The notes beneath the pieces were generated by a model that searched no databases, was not told where the DNA came from, and worked only from the letters and a program-made list of their open reading frames with translations. From Parafannyhessea umbonata (GTDB lineage Bacteria > Actinomycetota > Coriobacteriia > Coriobacteriales > Atopobiaceae), in NCBI RefSeq assembly GCF_012844235.1, contig NZ_JABAGR010000002.1, forward strand, positions 186,001 through 250,000: a stretch of DNA of 64,000 nt. The letters run 5' to 3'. Shown here in pieces: positions 52,261 through 60,332 of this stretch. The stretch's first letter is position 1; every line of letters begins with the position of its first letter. Both the position numbers and the translations under genes were made by a program.

Positions 52261-53370
52261 ATGGCCGACGGCAGGAAGCCCACGAAGCGTAGCGCCCCCA
52301 CGGGGGCGTCTCGTCCTGCCGCGGGACCCGCCCGGCCGCGGCGAAGCCGGCCATCGGCCCGCGTGGCGCCGTCTCCCAAGGCGGCTGGCACTTCTCGCCA
52401 TAAGGCGAAGCTGTCCACGCCGCCTGCGGGCGAGGTCCCGCAGCGCAAGTCAGGGGCGAACCGCCCCGGGTCGGACGTCGTCGTGCGCCGCGGCATCGTC
52501 GCGGGAATCGTCGTGGCGGCGCTTCTGCTCGTGGCGCTCGTTGGCTACCTGGTGCTCTCGTATACGCCGGCGTTCACCATCGCGAAGGTCGAGACCACCG
52601 CCACGAAGCACATCAGCCGCGCGAGCATCGCGAAGCTCGCGAAGGTCCCGAAGGGGTCGACCCTGCTGAACCTCGACGAGGACAAGGTCACCCGCAACCT
52701 CAAGAAGAACCCGTGGGTGGGGTCCGTCACGTACGAGCGCAAGTACCCGGACACCGTGAGGATCGTCGTGACGGAGCGCAAGGTGAGCGCGCTCGTGGTC
52801 ATGAGCGCGGGCGACGTGGTCTGGTACCTGGGCGAGGGCAACGTGTGGATAGAGCCCGCCTCCATAAAGGTGGGGGAGAGCGACTCCATCGACGACCTCG
52901 CGCTCGCCGCCGCGCAGAAGGCGGGCGTCATGCTCATCACGGACGTGCCGGCAAGCATCACGCCTGTCGCGGGGTCGGCCGTCAACTCGGAGGTGCTGGA
53001 CGGCGTGGCGTCGTACCGCGAGCAGTTTGGCGAGAAGATCAGCTCCCAGATCGTGTCCTTCTCGGCGGGCAGCGTGGACAGCATAGGGTGCACGCTCAAG
53101 AGCGGCGTGCAGGTGTCTCTGGGCTCGCCGACGAGCATCTCGTCCAAGGAGGCCGTGCTCGCGCAGATCCTGGAGAAGTACAAGGGCAAGCTCACGTACG
53201 TGAACGTGCGCGTCCCGACGCGCCCGGCCTACCGCCTTGTGGACTCGGACGACGTGGAGCAGGGGAGCGGCGTCACGGCGAAGGACGCAGCGCAGGACAA
53301 GAGCGCGTCTGGCGACGGGGGCTCGGGCACGAGCGCGTCCGGCCAGGACGGAACGCAGGGTGGCGCGTAG
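52261..53370 (+). CDS. ftsQ: Cell division protein FtsQ/DivIB
   Basis: A 369-residue bitopic protein. The first ~75 residues are basic, Pro/Ala/Arg-rich and cytoplasmic; one membrane span (about 78-101); POTRA domain (about 103-172) with FTIAKVETTATKHISRASI-type start, LLNLDEDKV and LKKNPWVGSVTYERKYPDT; then the beta domain (to about 325) and a Gly/Ser/Asp tail. It links FtsL/DivIC to the divisome. It starts 9 bases after murB, with AGGGGGAGG upstream. Confidence 0.92.
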   Translation: MADGRKPTKRSAPTGASRPAAGPARPRRSRPSARVAPSPKAAGTSRHKAKLSTPPAGEVPQRKSGANRPGSDVVVRRGIVAGIVVAALLLVALVGYLVLSYTPAFTIAKVETTATKHISRASIAKLAKVPKGSTLLNLDEDKVTRNLKKNPWVGSVTYERKYPDTVRIVVTERKVSALVVMSAGDVVWYLGEGNVWIEPASIKVGESDSIDDLALAAAQKAGVMLITDVPASITPVAGSAVNSEVLDGVASYREQFGEKISSQIVSFSAGSVDSIGCTLKSGVQVSLGSPTSISSKEAVLAQILEKYKGKLTYVNVRVPTRPAYRLVDSDDVEQGSGVTAKDAAQDKSASGDGGSGTSASGQDGTQGGA

Positions 53371-53455
53371 GGTTGGACGGAAGGGCGCGCGTGGAGAAAA
53401 ACCCTCGACCAGACGTGCCCGGCGGGTGCGCCTCCGCAAAACCCTAAAGAACTAC

Positions 53456-53485
53456 TTGACAGATGGGGGTCGTTAGGAATATGGC
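53456..53485 (+). promoter_or_regulatory. Candidate ftsZ promoter P1
   Basis: Perfect -35 TTGACA (53456-53461) with TATGGC (53480-53485) at 18-base spacing. A second -35-like TTGACG lies at 53521-53526 without a well-spaced -10, so more than one start site is possible. Confidence 0.5.
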
Positions 53486-53530
53486 TCCTAGCTGGGTAAT
53501 CCATATCTTGAACATATTTGTTGACGGAAG

Positions 53531-53563
53531 GCGCGACTTTGTGCAAATATATCGCGCTTTGTG
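53531..53563. promoter_or_regulatory. Inverted and direct repeats upstream of ftsZ
   Basis: GCGCGA (53531-53536) and TCGCGC (53552-53557) form an inverted repeat around an AT-rich core, and CTTTGTG is directly repeated at 53537-53543 and 53557-53563, 20 bases apart. Looks like an operator; regulator unknown. Confidence 0.4.
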
Positions 53564-53665
53564 ATAGGCATATGGCTCTACCTTAGGTTTAGGGTTTTGG
53601 CTGGTCAGTCGCGGGGCATCTTTTCCGATTTTCAAGGCACCATCGGGCAAGAGACGTGAACAGAA

Positions 53666-54946
53666 ATGAAGCAGCACGGGAACAAGAACGTAAAGGGCGG
53701 TACCGCTAAGGTCACCATCGAGATTGACGGGGCGGCATCCAACAGGGAAGAGGACGACGTCCCCAAGACCGTCGCCAAGCGAGGAGGAACCATGATGGAC
53801 AACGACATCCCCAGCAACTACCTTGCAGTCATCAAGGTCGTTGGCGTAGGCGGCGGCGGTACCAACGCCGTGAACCGCATGATCGAGGAGGGCATCCGCG
53901 GCGTCGAGTTCGTCGCGGTCAACACCGACGCGCAGGCGCTCGCCATATCCGACGCGGACATCAAGGTCCACATCGGCGGGGACATCACCAGGGGCCTGGG
54001 CGCAGGCGCCAACCCCGAGGTCGGCGCAGAGGCGGCCGAGGACTCCCACGACGACATCAAGCAGGCGCTCGCGGGTGCGGACATGGTGTTCATCACGGCG
54101 GGCGAGGGCGGCGGCACCGGCACCGGCGCGGCTCCCGTCGTCGCGGACATCGCGAAGAACGACATCGGCGCCCTGACCGTCGGCGTCGTCACGAAGCCGT
54201 TCACGTTCGAGGGCCGTCCCCGTGCGAACAAGGCGCAGCAGGGCATCCAGACGCTGTCCGAGGCCGTCGACGCGCTCATCGTGATCCCGAACGACCGCCT
54301 GCTCGACCTCTCCGAGAAGAAGACCTCCTTCCTCGAGGCGTTCCGCATGGCGGACGACGTCCTGTGCCAGGGCACCCAGGGCATCACGGACCTCATCACG
54401 GTCCCGGGCCTCATCAACCTCGACTTCGCTGACGTCTGCACCATCATGAGGGGCGCCGGCACCGCCATGATGGGCGTAGGCGTCGCGTCCGGCGACACCC
54501 GGGCGGCAGACGCCGCCGCGGAGGCAATCTCGAGCCCGCTGCTCGAGGTTGGCATCGAGGGCGCCACGCGCGTCCTTCTCTCCATCGCCGGCAACAAGGA
54601 CCTCGGCATCCAGGAGATCAACGACGCCGCGGAGCTCGTCGCGCAGAACGTCGACCCCGAGGCGAACATCATCTTCGGTACCGTCGTGGACGAGAGCCTC
54701 GGCGACCAGGTTCGCGTCACGATCATCGCGACGGGCTTCAACGACTCCAACGTCCAGGCGCCGCTGCCGACGTTCACGAACGACCGCGCGTCCTCGAGGG
54801 GCGGCTCCCGCGGTGCCGGCCGCAGCTCCGCGAGCCGTTCCGCCGCGGCCCCCGCGCCGGCTCCGCGCCAGGCCCCCGCGCCGAAGTCGAACGACATCAA
54901 CAAGGAGTTCGACGTCCCAGAGTTCCTGAAGCACAGCCGCATCTAG
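53666..54946 (+). CDS. ftsZ: Cell division protein FtsZ
   Basis: A 426-residue tubulin-like GTPase forming the Z ring. The core starts at about residue 50: [15 protein letters not shown], tubulin signature [16 protein letters not shown]7 loop NLDFADV. A variable linker (about 365-408) precedes the C-terminal peptide [13 protein letters not shown] that binds SepF-type partners. Two starts compete: ATG 53666 (weak ribosome site) and ATG 53792 (GAGGAGG 5 bases away), the latter giving 384 residues. The extra 42 residues have coding-like codon use. ftsA is absent. Confidence 0.96.
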   Translation: MKQHGNKNVKGGTAKVTIEIDGAASNREEDDVPKTVAKRGGTMMDNDIPSNYLAVIKVVGVGGGGTNAVNRMIEEGIRGVEFVAVNTDAQALAISDADIKVHIGGDITRGLGAGANPEVGAEAAEDSHDDIKQALAGADMVFITAGEGGGTGTGAAPVVADIAKNDIGALTVGVVTKPFTFEGRPRANKAQQGIQTLSEAVDALIVIPNDRLLDLSEKKTSFLEAFRMADDVLCQGTQGITDLITVPGLINLDFADVCTIMRGAGTAMMGVGVASGDTRAADAAAEAISSPLLEVGIEGATRVLLSIAGNKDLGIQEINDAAELVAQNVDPEANIIFGTVVDESLGDQVRVTIIATGFNDSNVQAPLPTFTNDRASSRGGSRGAGRSSASRSAAAPAPAPRQAPAPKSNDINKEFDVPEFLKHSRI

Positions 54947-54965
54947 CGACCGAGGGGCGTGCGCA

Positions 54966-55760
54966 GTGGAGCTTACGCGACACACGAGGCTGGGCGTGAC
55001 CCTGTTGGAGGACGCGAGCCGTCCTCACGGGGTCACGCTCGCATTCACCGAGCGTACCGGCGGTTTCTCTGCCGGGCAGTATTCCTCGCTCAACCTCGGC
55101 GACGCCTGCGGTGACGACGCGACGGCGGTCGAGAAGAACCGCATGCTCGCGCTGAAGGCCGCAGGGGCGCAAAGGTGGGCCGCGAACCTGGTGAACCCCA
55201 GGCAGGTCCACGGCGACCACGTCGTGGTGGTGCGCTCCTGCGACGCCGCGGCCGTCGCCGCGGCAGTTGCCGAGGCGAGGGCGGGGGCGGACGCCGTCGT
55301 GTGCACCGCGCGGCACGTGCCCGTGCTCCTGTGTTTTGCGGACTGCGTCCCCGTAGTCCTCGTGGCACCCGGCGGCTTCGCCGTCGCGCACTCCGGCTGG
55401 CGCGGGACCATCGCGAGGATCGCCGCGAAGGCGGCGCGCACGCTCGCGGCGGAGTGTGCCTGCGAGGTCGCGGACGTGAGCGCCTACATCGGACCCCACG
55501 TGACGGGGGAGGACTACGAGGTCTCCCAGGAGCTGCTCGACCGCTTCGTGGGGGAGTTCGGCCCGTCCGTCCGGGCGTCCGAGCGACACCTCGACCTCGC
55601 GCGCGCGATAGGGGTCGCACTCGCGGACGCGGGCGTCGATGAGCGAAACGTTCTCGACTGCGGGCTCTCCACCGTGGGCAACGTGGGAAGGTTCTTCTCG
55701 TACAGGGCCGAGGACGGCAGGTGCGGACGCCATGGCGCCATCGCGTGCCTGTGCGATTGA
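54966..55760 (+). CDS. pgeF: Peptidoglycan editing factor PgeF (YfiH, multicopper-polyphenol oxidase fold)
   Basis: A 264-residue YfiH/PgeF protein. Metal-site residues are visible in RQVHGDHV, CFADCVPVVL and AVAHSGWRGT; the C-terminal FSYRAEDGRCGRHGA is typical. In E. coli the protein prevents L-Ser misincorporation in murein precursors by hydrolysing the MurC side product; purine nucleosidase activity is also reported for the family. The gene commonly lies after ftsZ. GTG 54966, 19 bases after ftsZ. Confidence 0.88.
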   Translation: MELTRHTRLGVTLLEDASRPHGVTLAFTERTGGFSAGQYSSLNLGDACGDDATAVEKNRMLALKAAGAQRWAANLVNPRQVHGDHVVVVRSCDAAAVAAAVAEARAGADAVVCTARHVPVLLCFADCVPVVLVAPGGFAVAHSGWRGTIARIAAKAARTLAAECACEVADVSAYIGPHVTGEDYEVSQELLDRFVGEFGPSVRASERHLDLARAIGVALADAGVDERNVLDCGLSTVGNVGRFFSYRAEDGRCGRHGAIACLCD

Positions 55761-55795
55761 CATGTTGGAACGAGCGAGCGTAAGGAAGTGGTCGC

Positions 55796-56527
55796 GTGAC
55801 TGAGGAGGAGAGGTCAAGGTACCTCGACTTTCTGAGGGAACGCAGGGAGCAGATTCTGCAGAGGGTCGCCGACGCGTGCAGGCGTGCCGGCAGGACCACG
55901 GACGACGTGACGATCCTGGGGGTCTCCAAGACCGTCGGCGTCGACGAGGTGGCGCTGGCATGGCAGGCCGGGTGGCGTGCGTTCGCGGAGAACCGTCCGC
56001 AGGAGCTGACGCGCAAGCTCGAGGGACTTCGCGAGCACCCGGAGATGTCCGGCGTGCGCTTCGACATGATCGGCAACCTCCAGACAAACAAGATCAACCA
56101 CGTCATCGGGCGCGTCGGGCTCATCCACTCCATCTCATCCGCGAACCTGGCCGAGGCGGTCTCGAAGCGCTCCGTCGCGCACGGCATCGTCTCGGACGTC
56201 CTGCTCGAGGTGAACGTCTCGGGGGAGGAGTCGAAGTCGGGCTTTGCGCCCGCGGAGGTGACGCAGGCGCTCGACGGCCTGCTGGAGCTTCCGGGGATCC
56301 GCGTGAAGGGGCTCATGACCATGGCCCCCGCGCACGACGCCGACGCGGCGAGAAGGACGTTCAGCGGGCTGCGTGAGCTCCGCGACGAGCTTTCAGCGCG
56401 TTCCGGCAGGAGCCTGGCGACACTGTCGGCGGGCATGAGCGACGACTTCCAGGTCGCTATCGAAGAGGGATCGACGATCGTGAGGCTGGGCAGGACGCTC
56501 TTCAGTCCAGACTACGACCTTAGGTAG
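55796..56527 (+). CDS. YggS family pyridoxal phosphate homeostasis protein
   Basis: A 243-residue alanine-racemase-fold PLP protein: ILGVSKTVGVDEV with the PLP Lys, FAENRPQELTRK, HMIGNLQTNK-like FDMIGNLQTNKINHVI, EVNVSGEESKSGF, GLMTMAP and LSAGMSDDFQVAIEEGSTIVRLG. It buffers PLP in the cytosol and has no racemase activity in studied cases. GTG 55796 behind AAGGAAGTGG. The pgeF-yggS-sepF order is the standard Gram-positive one. Confidence 0.92.
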   Translation: MTEEERSRYLDFLRERREQILQRVADACRRAGRTTDDVTILGVSKTVGVDEVALAWQAGWRAFAENRPQELTRKLEGLREHPEMSGVRFDMIGNLQTNKINHVIGRVGLIHSISSANLAEAVSKRSVAHGIVSDVLLEVNVSGEESKSGFAPAEVTQALDGLLELPGIRVKGLMTMAPAHDADAARRTFSGLRELRDELSARSGRSLATLSAGMSDDFQVAIEEGSTIVRLGRTLFSPDYDLR

Positions 56528-56612
56528 GAACGGATTCGCCCGCCGGAGGTCTCGGCGGACGGACAGATGACTTCGGACGGTGCCGGGCACGGTCCGGGAA
56601 GGCGAGGACGAC

Positions 56613-57362
56613 ATGGGTTTCCTCGATACGCTTAGGGACAAGCTAACTGGGTCGAACGACGACTACTACGACGACGACTACTACGACGACTACGACGACG
56701 CGCCGGAGCGCGAGGAGCCGCAGTCCCAGGGAGCCGGCCTCCTGGGCAACACGAGGCGTCCCGAGGCGGAGAGCGTGTCCGTCTACACGCGCTCCGGAAG
56801 GCCCGTCGGCAGCAACGGCGCGGGCGGACCGACGCCCGCTCCCGCCCCCTCGTACGGCGGAGGCTACCGCGACGAGTACCAGCGTCCGGCGCGCCCGCAG
56901 AACCCGAACCCGCAGTACGCCCAGCGTCCCCAGCCGGGCTACGGCAGCTACTCGGAAGAGACGCAGGCCATCCCGCAGACGCCGGCGCACCCGCCCGTGC
57001 ACGAGGGCGTCCTCGGCAACTCGACGGGCGGCCACACTCCCGCTGACATCGGGCTGAAGCCCATCCCGCGCCCCGCGACCTCCGGTCAGCTGCCGCCGTA
57101 CGTGCTGAAGCCCGTCTCGTACGACGACGTGCAGATGGTCGTGCGACGCGTTCGCACCAACCAGCCCGTCGTCCTGGTGTTCAAGAACACCAACATCGAG
57201 ACCGCGAAGCGCATCCTCGACTTCTGTCTCGGCCTGTCGTGCGGCATCGGCGGCCAGGTGGACGAGCTCGGCGACCGCGTCTTCGTAATCACCCCGCAGG
57301 GCATCGAGCTCTCCGATTCCGACATCAACAAGCTCGTGCAGGACGGAACCATCGAGAGGTAG
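56613..57362 (+). CDS. sepF: Cell division protein SepF
   Basis: A 249-residue SepF. N-terminal amphipathic membrane-binding helix MGFLDTLRDKL, then an Asp/Tyr-rich run (about 16-35) and a long Pro/Gly/Gln/Tyr-rich linker to about 155, and the C-terminal SepF domain (about 165-249: LKPVSYDDVQMVVRRV, VVLVFKNTNIETAKRILDF, GIGGQVDELGDRVFVITP). It anchors FtsZ to the membrane, replacing FtsA. The linker is longer than in Bacillus SepF (~150 residues in total). ATG 56613 is preferred over the frame start 56580. Confidence 0.94.
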   Translation: MGFLDTLRDKLTGSNDDYYDDDYYDDYDDAPEREEPQSQGAGLLGNTRRPEAESVSVYTRSGRPVGSNGAGGPTPAPAPSYGGGYRDEYQRPARPQNPNPQYAQRPQPGYGSYSEETQAIPQTPAHPPVHEGVLGNSTGGHTPADIGLKPIPRPATSGQLPPYVLKPVSYDDVQMVVRRVRTNQPVVLVFKNTNIETAKRILDFCLGLSCGIGGQVDELGDRVFVITPQGIELSDSDINKLVQDGTIER

Positions 57363-57367
57363 GGACA

Positions 57368-58177
57368 GTGGGTAAGCTCAGCTCAACGGTCGCGGTCGTC
57401 GGCGCCGGATCCATGGGTGGCGCGATCGCCGCCGGACTGGTCGTGTCCGGCGTCGCGGAGGCCTCTCACGTGATGGCATGCGACCCATCGCCGGAAAAGC
57501 TCGCCCTTCTGGGCGAGAAGGGCATCCAGACGTTTGGTGATGCCGCCACGATGCTCGCGGCGGATCCCGACGTCGTGGTGCTTGCCGTGAAGCCGCAGGT
57601 CCTGTCCGCGGTCGTGGAGGGGATTGCGGACAAGCTCGTGGACAGGGAGGTCATCTCCATCGCGGCGGGCGTTCCTCTCGCCACGCTCGAGGAGCTGCTG
57701 CCCGTATCGAGGGTCGTCCGCGTGATGCCGAACCTTCCCGTGCAGGTTCTTTCCGGCGCCACGGCGGTGTGTCCCGGTGGCAGGGCGACCTCCGAGGACG
57801 TGGACGTCGCGCTCCAGGTCTTCGGCGCTCTTGGGACGGCGAAGGTCATGCGCGAGGACCAGCTGGACGCCGAGGGCGCGGTCGTGAGCTGCGGACCCGC
57901 GTACGTGGCGCTCTTCGTGGACTTTCTCACGAGGGCGGGCATCGAGAACGGGCTTCCCGCGAGCGACTGCCGCGAGATGGTCCTCTCGACCATGCGCGGC
58001 GTCTGCACGCAGCTCCTCGAGTCCGGGGAGCATCCGCGCGTCTACATGGAGAGGGTCACCTCTCCGGGAGGCACGACGGCGGCGGGCCTCAGGGCCATGG
58101 AGTCCCAGCTCTCGCACGCTGTCTACGAAGCCGCGGACGCGGCGCTGGAGCGGACGCGCGAGCTCGCGAAAGGCTAG
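57368..58177 (+). CDS. proC: Pyrroline-5-carboxylate reductase
   Basis: A 269-residue ProC that forms proline with NAD(P)H. Rossmann VVGAGSMGGAIAAGL; LAVKPQVL; RVMPNLPVQV; CGPAYVALFVDFL; and the closing SPGGTTAAGLRAME. GTG 57368, 5 bases after sepF. It is a metabolic gene inside the division cluster; this position between sepF and yggT recurs in many Gram-positives. Confidence 0.95.
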   Translation: MGKLSSTVAVVGAGSMGGAIAAGLVVSGVAEASHVMACDPSPEKLALLGEKGIQTFGDAATMLAADPDVVVLAVKPQVLSAVVEGIADKLVDREVISIAAGVPLATLEELLPVSRVVRVMPNLPVQVLSGATAVCPGGRATSEDVDVALQVFGALGTAKVMREDQLDAEGAVVSCGPAYVALFVDFLTRAGIENGLPASDCREMVLSTMRGVCTQLLESGEHPRVYMERVTSPGGTTAAGLRAMESQLSHAVYEAADAALERTRELAKG

Positions 58178-58192
58178 TGAGGAGGTTCGCAC

Positions 58193-58441
58193 TTGCAGAT
58201 AGGTTACGTAGTCTACAGGCTGCTCAACTTCTACGAGATGCTGATATTCGTCCAGGTGCTGCTCTCGTGGTTCGTAAGTAGCGGAAACAGGTTCGTGGTG
58301 GACGTCTACGGCGCGCTCTCCACGCTCGTTGACCCCTTCGTGAATCTGTTCAGGCGTTTCATTCCGCCCATCGCAGGCCTGGACTGGTCGCCCTTTATCG
58401 CGATATTGGTTCTTCAGCTCGTCCAACGTTTAGTTTTGTAA
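58193..58441 (+). CDS. YggT family membrane protein
   Basis: An 82-residue protein with two hydrophobic segments and the YggT texts LLSWF, DPFVNLFRRFIPPIAGLDWSP and a hydrophobic end. YggT proteins accompany sepF/divIVA and are linked to osmotic or cell-shape functions. TTG 58193 has GAGGAGG upstream; no nearby ATG fits. Confidence 0.88.
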   Translation: MQIGYVVYRLLNFYEMLIFVQVLLSWFVSSGNRFVVDVYGALSTLVDPFVNLFRRFIPPIAGLDWSPFIAILVLQLVQRLVL

Positions 58442-58450
58442 GAGTCGGGA

Positions 58451-58456
58451 TATACT
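58451..58456 (+). promoter_or_regulatory. Candidate divIVA promoter (-10 TATACT)
   Basis: TATACT 60 bases before the divIVA ATG and 9 after the yggT stop; a weak TTTAGT -35 lies 16 bases upstream. Suggests divIVA can be transcribed apart from the dcw operon. Confidence 0.5.
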
Positions 58457-58515
58457 GAGGTAGGCGGAAACCCGCACTGCTGACGTAGCATGCACACAGT
58501 TGAAAGGGAACTAAG

Positions 58516-59214
58516 ATGGCTATCACCCCAGCAGACATCGAGAACATGACCTTCTCCCAGGCAGGAAAGCACGAGGAGGGCTACAAGACTGACGAGGTCG
58601 ACGTCTTCCTGGACCAGGTTGCCTCCGAGGTCGACGCCATGCTCCAGAAGATCGCGGACCTGAAGGGTCGTCTGACCACTTCCGAGCAGCAGCTTGCCGC
58701 CGCCCAGGCGCAGGTCGCCCAGCTGAAGGAGCAGACCACCATGGCCGCTCCCGTCGAGCCCGCGCCCGCTCCCGTGCCCCAGTCCGAGTTCACCGCCTCC
58801 GAGCGCCAGATCTCCCAGGTGCTCATCGTCGCCCAGCAGAGCGCTGACAAGCTGGTTGCCGACGCCCGCACCAACGCGGAGAACATCCGCAACGAGGCCG
58901 ACCAGAAGGCCCGCGAGGTCATTCGCCAGGCCCTTGCGGAGAAGCAAAACGAGCTCGACGAGATCGATCGCCTGAAGCAGTCCCGCGAGGACTTCCGCGC
59001 GGAGTACAAGAAGCTCCTCCAGCACTTCATGGACGATGCGGATTCCGTGTTCCCGCAGCAGACGCTGAGCGTTCCGAACGGCTCCAAGGGCACCACGCAC
59101 ACCGACTCCGTCGTCGCGCCCACTCCCGTGATCCCCGCCGCGCCCGTGGCGGACGCAGAGGCAACGACCTATGCTCCCGCACCTGCCGCGAATGACTTCA
59201 GCGACCTCGACTAG
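58516..59214 (+). CDS. divIVA: DivIVA domain cell division/polar growth protein
   Basis: A 232-residue DivIVA. N-terminal lipid-binding domain (about 1-60: ITPADIENMTFSQAGKHEEGYKTDEVDVFLD-type text), first coiled coil (about 30-75), Ala/Pro linker (about 78-95), second long coiled coil (about 98-170), and a Pro/Ala/Thr tail ending in acidic NDFSDLD. It marks poles and septa and recruits wall-synthesis factors. AAGGGAACTAAG precedes the ATG. Confidence 0.94.
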   Translation: MAITPADIENMTFSQAGKHEEGYKTDEVDVFLDQVASEVDAMLQKIADLKGRLTTSEQQLAAAQAQVAQLKEQTTMAAPVEPAPAPVPQSEFTASERQISQVLIVAQQSADKLVADARTNAENIRNEADQKAREVIRQALAEKQNELDEIDRLKQSREDFRAEYKKLLQHFMDDADSVFPQQTLSVPNGSKGTTHTDSVVAPTPVIPAAPVADAEATTYAPAPAANDFSDLD

Positions 59215-59255
59215 TCTCTAGGTCTCTGGCACACGGATAACAATTGCGACCTTAT

Positions 59256-59290
59256 GGCGGGACGTCCCTACGGGCGTCCCGCCTTGCTGT
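59256..59290 (+). terminator. Terminator after divIVA
   Basis: GGCGGGACG (59256-59264) pairs with CGTCCCGCC (59275-59283), extended inside by CCC/GGG, followed by TTGCTGTT. Closes the dcw region; the convergent repair operon ends 24 bases further. Confidence 0.65.
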
Positions 59291-59306
59291 TGACTGGAAG
59301 GCGGCC

Positions 59307-60332
59307 TCACGAACCAGAGGGGCCCAGAGGTTTCGATGGCATCGCCGATCCGAGCGTGGGGTCGAGCTCGGTAAGCCCTCCCCAGAAGCGCTTGGGCATC
59401 CAGCTTGTCCGAAGGTCGTATCCGCGCTGCGAGGCATCCCTTCCATCGAGGCCCACGGAGTCGTAGAAGCGCTTCCACATCGCGTGTACGTACGTCTCTC
59501 CGTCCGCGAGGTCGCTGGCATGCTCGGACAGCTCGCTCGTCAGGCGGTCGTCTAGGCGAGTGACGGCGCAGCGACGGTCTCCGTCCTCATGCATCGCGAT
59601 GACGTGGTGCACGGGGTCGAGCAGGCAGAAGCGCTCGCATCGCATGCGTGTTGCGAAGTAGTCGCACGTGAGGGGGATCGTATCTGCCTTGGGGCGAAAC
59701 GTCGAGAAGTACGTTCCGTCGGAAAGACGGGAAAAGCGAACGAACTGTCGCGTGTGCTCGCATTCCGAAAGGGTGTAGCGTGCGAGTCTGTCGAGCTCCG
59801 CGACGGTCTTGTCGGAGAGCATTGATCGTATGCGGGGTCCTTCGCTGAAGCCGAGCCGTACGTACCTGTGTATGGCCTCTGGCGCATCCTGGTCGTCGTT
59901 TGCGGCCGCAAGGGCGAGCCTCGAGGCACAGGAGCCCTTGCAGCGTGCGGGGCACTCCTTGCCCCTCTTCAGGGGGCAGCCCATGCTGACGTGGCGTTCG
60001 AAGCCTCTGTACACGCGTCTCGAAAGCGCGAGGAGGGGATCGGATTCCGTTTCGGGCACCCTCGCCACGCGCTCGTCTAGGGCGGGTTGGATGTCCTCTG
60101 AGTACGCGAGGCGAACCATGCTCGCCGGGGCGTGGGCGAGGTACGTCATCCCGACCCCTGCGAGAATCCCCTCGAGGCCATGTCTGCAGGGAATGACGAC
60201 CCGCAGCCCCTCGGAGACGAGACGAGATATGTCCGCGACGGCATCGCGAGTTCCTTGCGGGACGTCTGGCCCGACCCTAGAAGAGCGACAGCTGCCCCTC
60301 TGCGGTGCGACGGGTCCTGTTGTACTTTCCAT
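59307..60332 (-). CDS. TIGR03915/DUF4130-type DNA metabolism protein
   Basis: A 341-residue protein resembling the TIGR03915 family (DUF4130 at its C-terminal half), encoded beside TIGR03916 radical SAM proteins in many bacteria. Seen: an early HGLEGILAGV, Cys-rich CPLKRGKECPARCKGSC (about 140-156; unusual, possibly metal-binding), FSRLSDGTYFSTFRPKAD, and CDYFATRMRCERFCLLDP followed by MWKRFYDSV. Biochemical activity unknown; a DNA-repair role is inferred from its partner. ATG 60332 overlaps the radical SAM gene by 56 bases. Confidence 0.8.
   Translation of the reverse strand: MESTTGPVAPQRGSCRSSRVGPDVPQGTRDAVADISRLVSEGLRVVIPCRHGLEGILAGVGMTYLAHAPASMVRLAYSEDIQPALDERVARVPETESDPLLALSRRVYRGFERHVSMGCPLKRGKECPARCKGSCASRLALAAANDDQDAPEAIHRYVRLGFSEGPRIRSMLSDKTVAELDRLARYTLSECEHTRQFVRFSRLSDGTYFSTFRPKADTIPLTCDYFATRMRCERFCLLDPVHHVIAMHEDGDRRCAVTRLDDRLTSELSEHASDLADGETYVHAMWKRFYDSVGLDGRDASQRGYDLRTSWMPKRFWGGLTELDPTLGSAMPSKPLGPSGS

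Larger units (their letters stand above)
53371..53665. other. AT-rich ftsZ upstream region (295 bases)
   Basis: The stretch about 53436-53640 is far more AT-rich than its surroundings. It carries promoter-like hexamers and repeated elements but no gene: ATATGGCTC occurs twice (53479-53487 and 53570-53578), and ATAT-N7-ATAT surrounds 53506. ftsA, which lies here in many bacteria, is missing. Confidence 0.5.
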
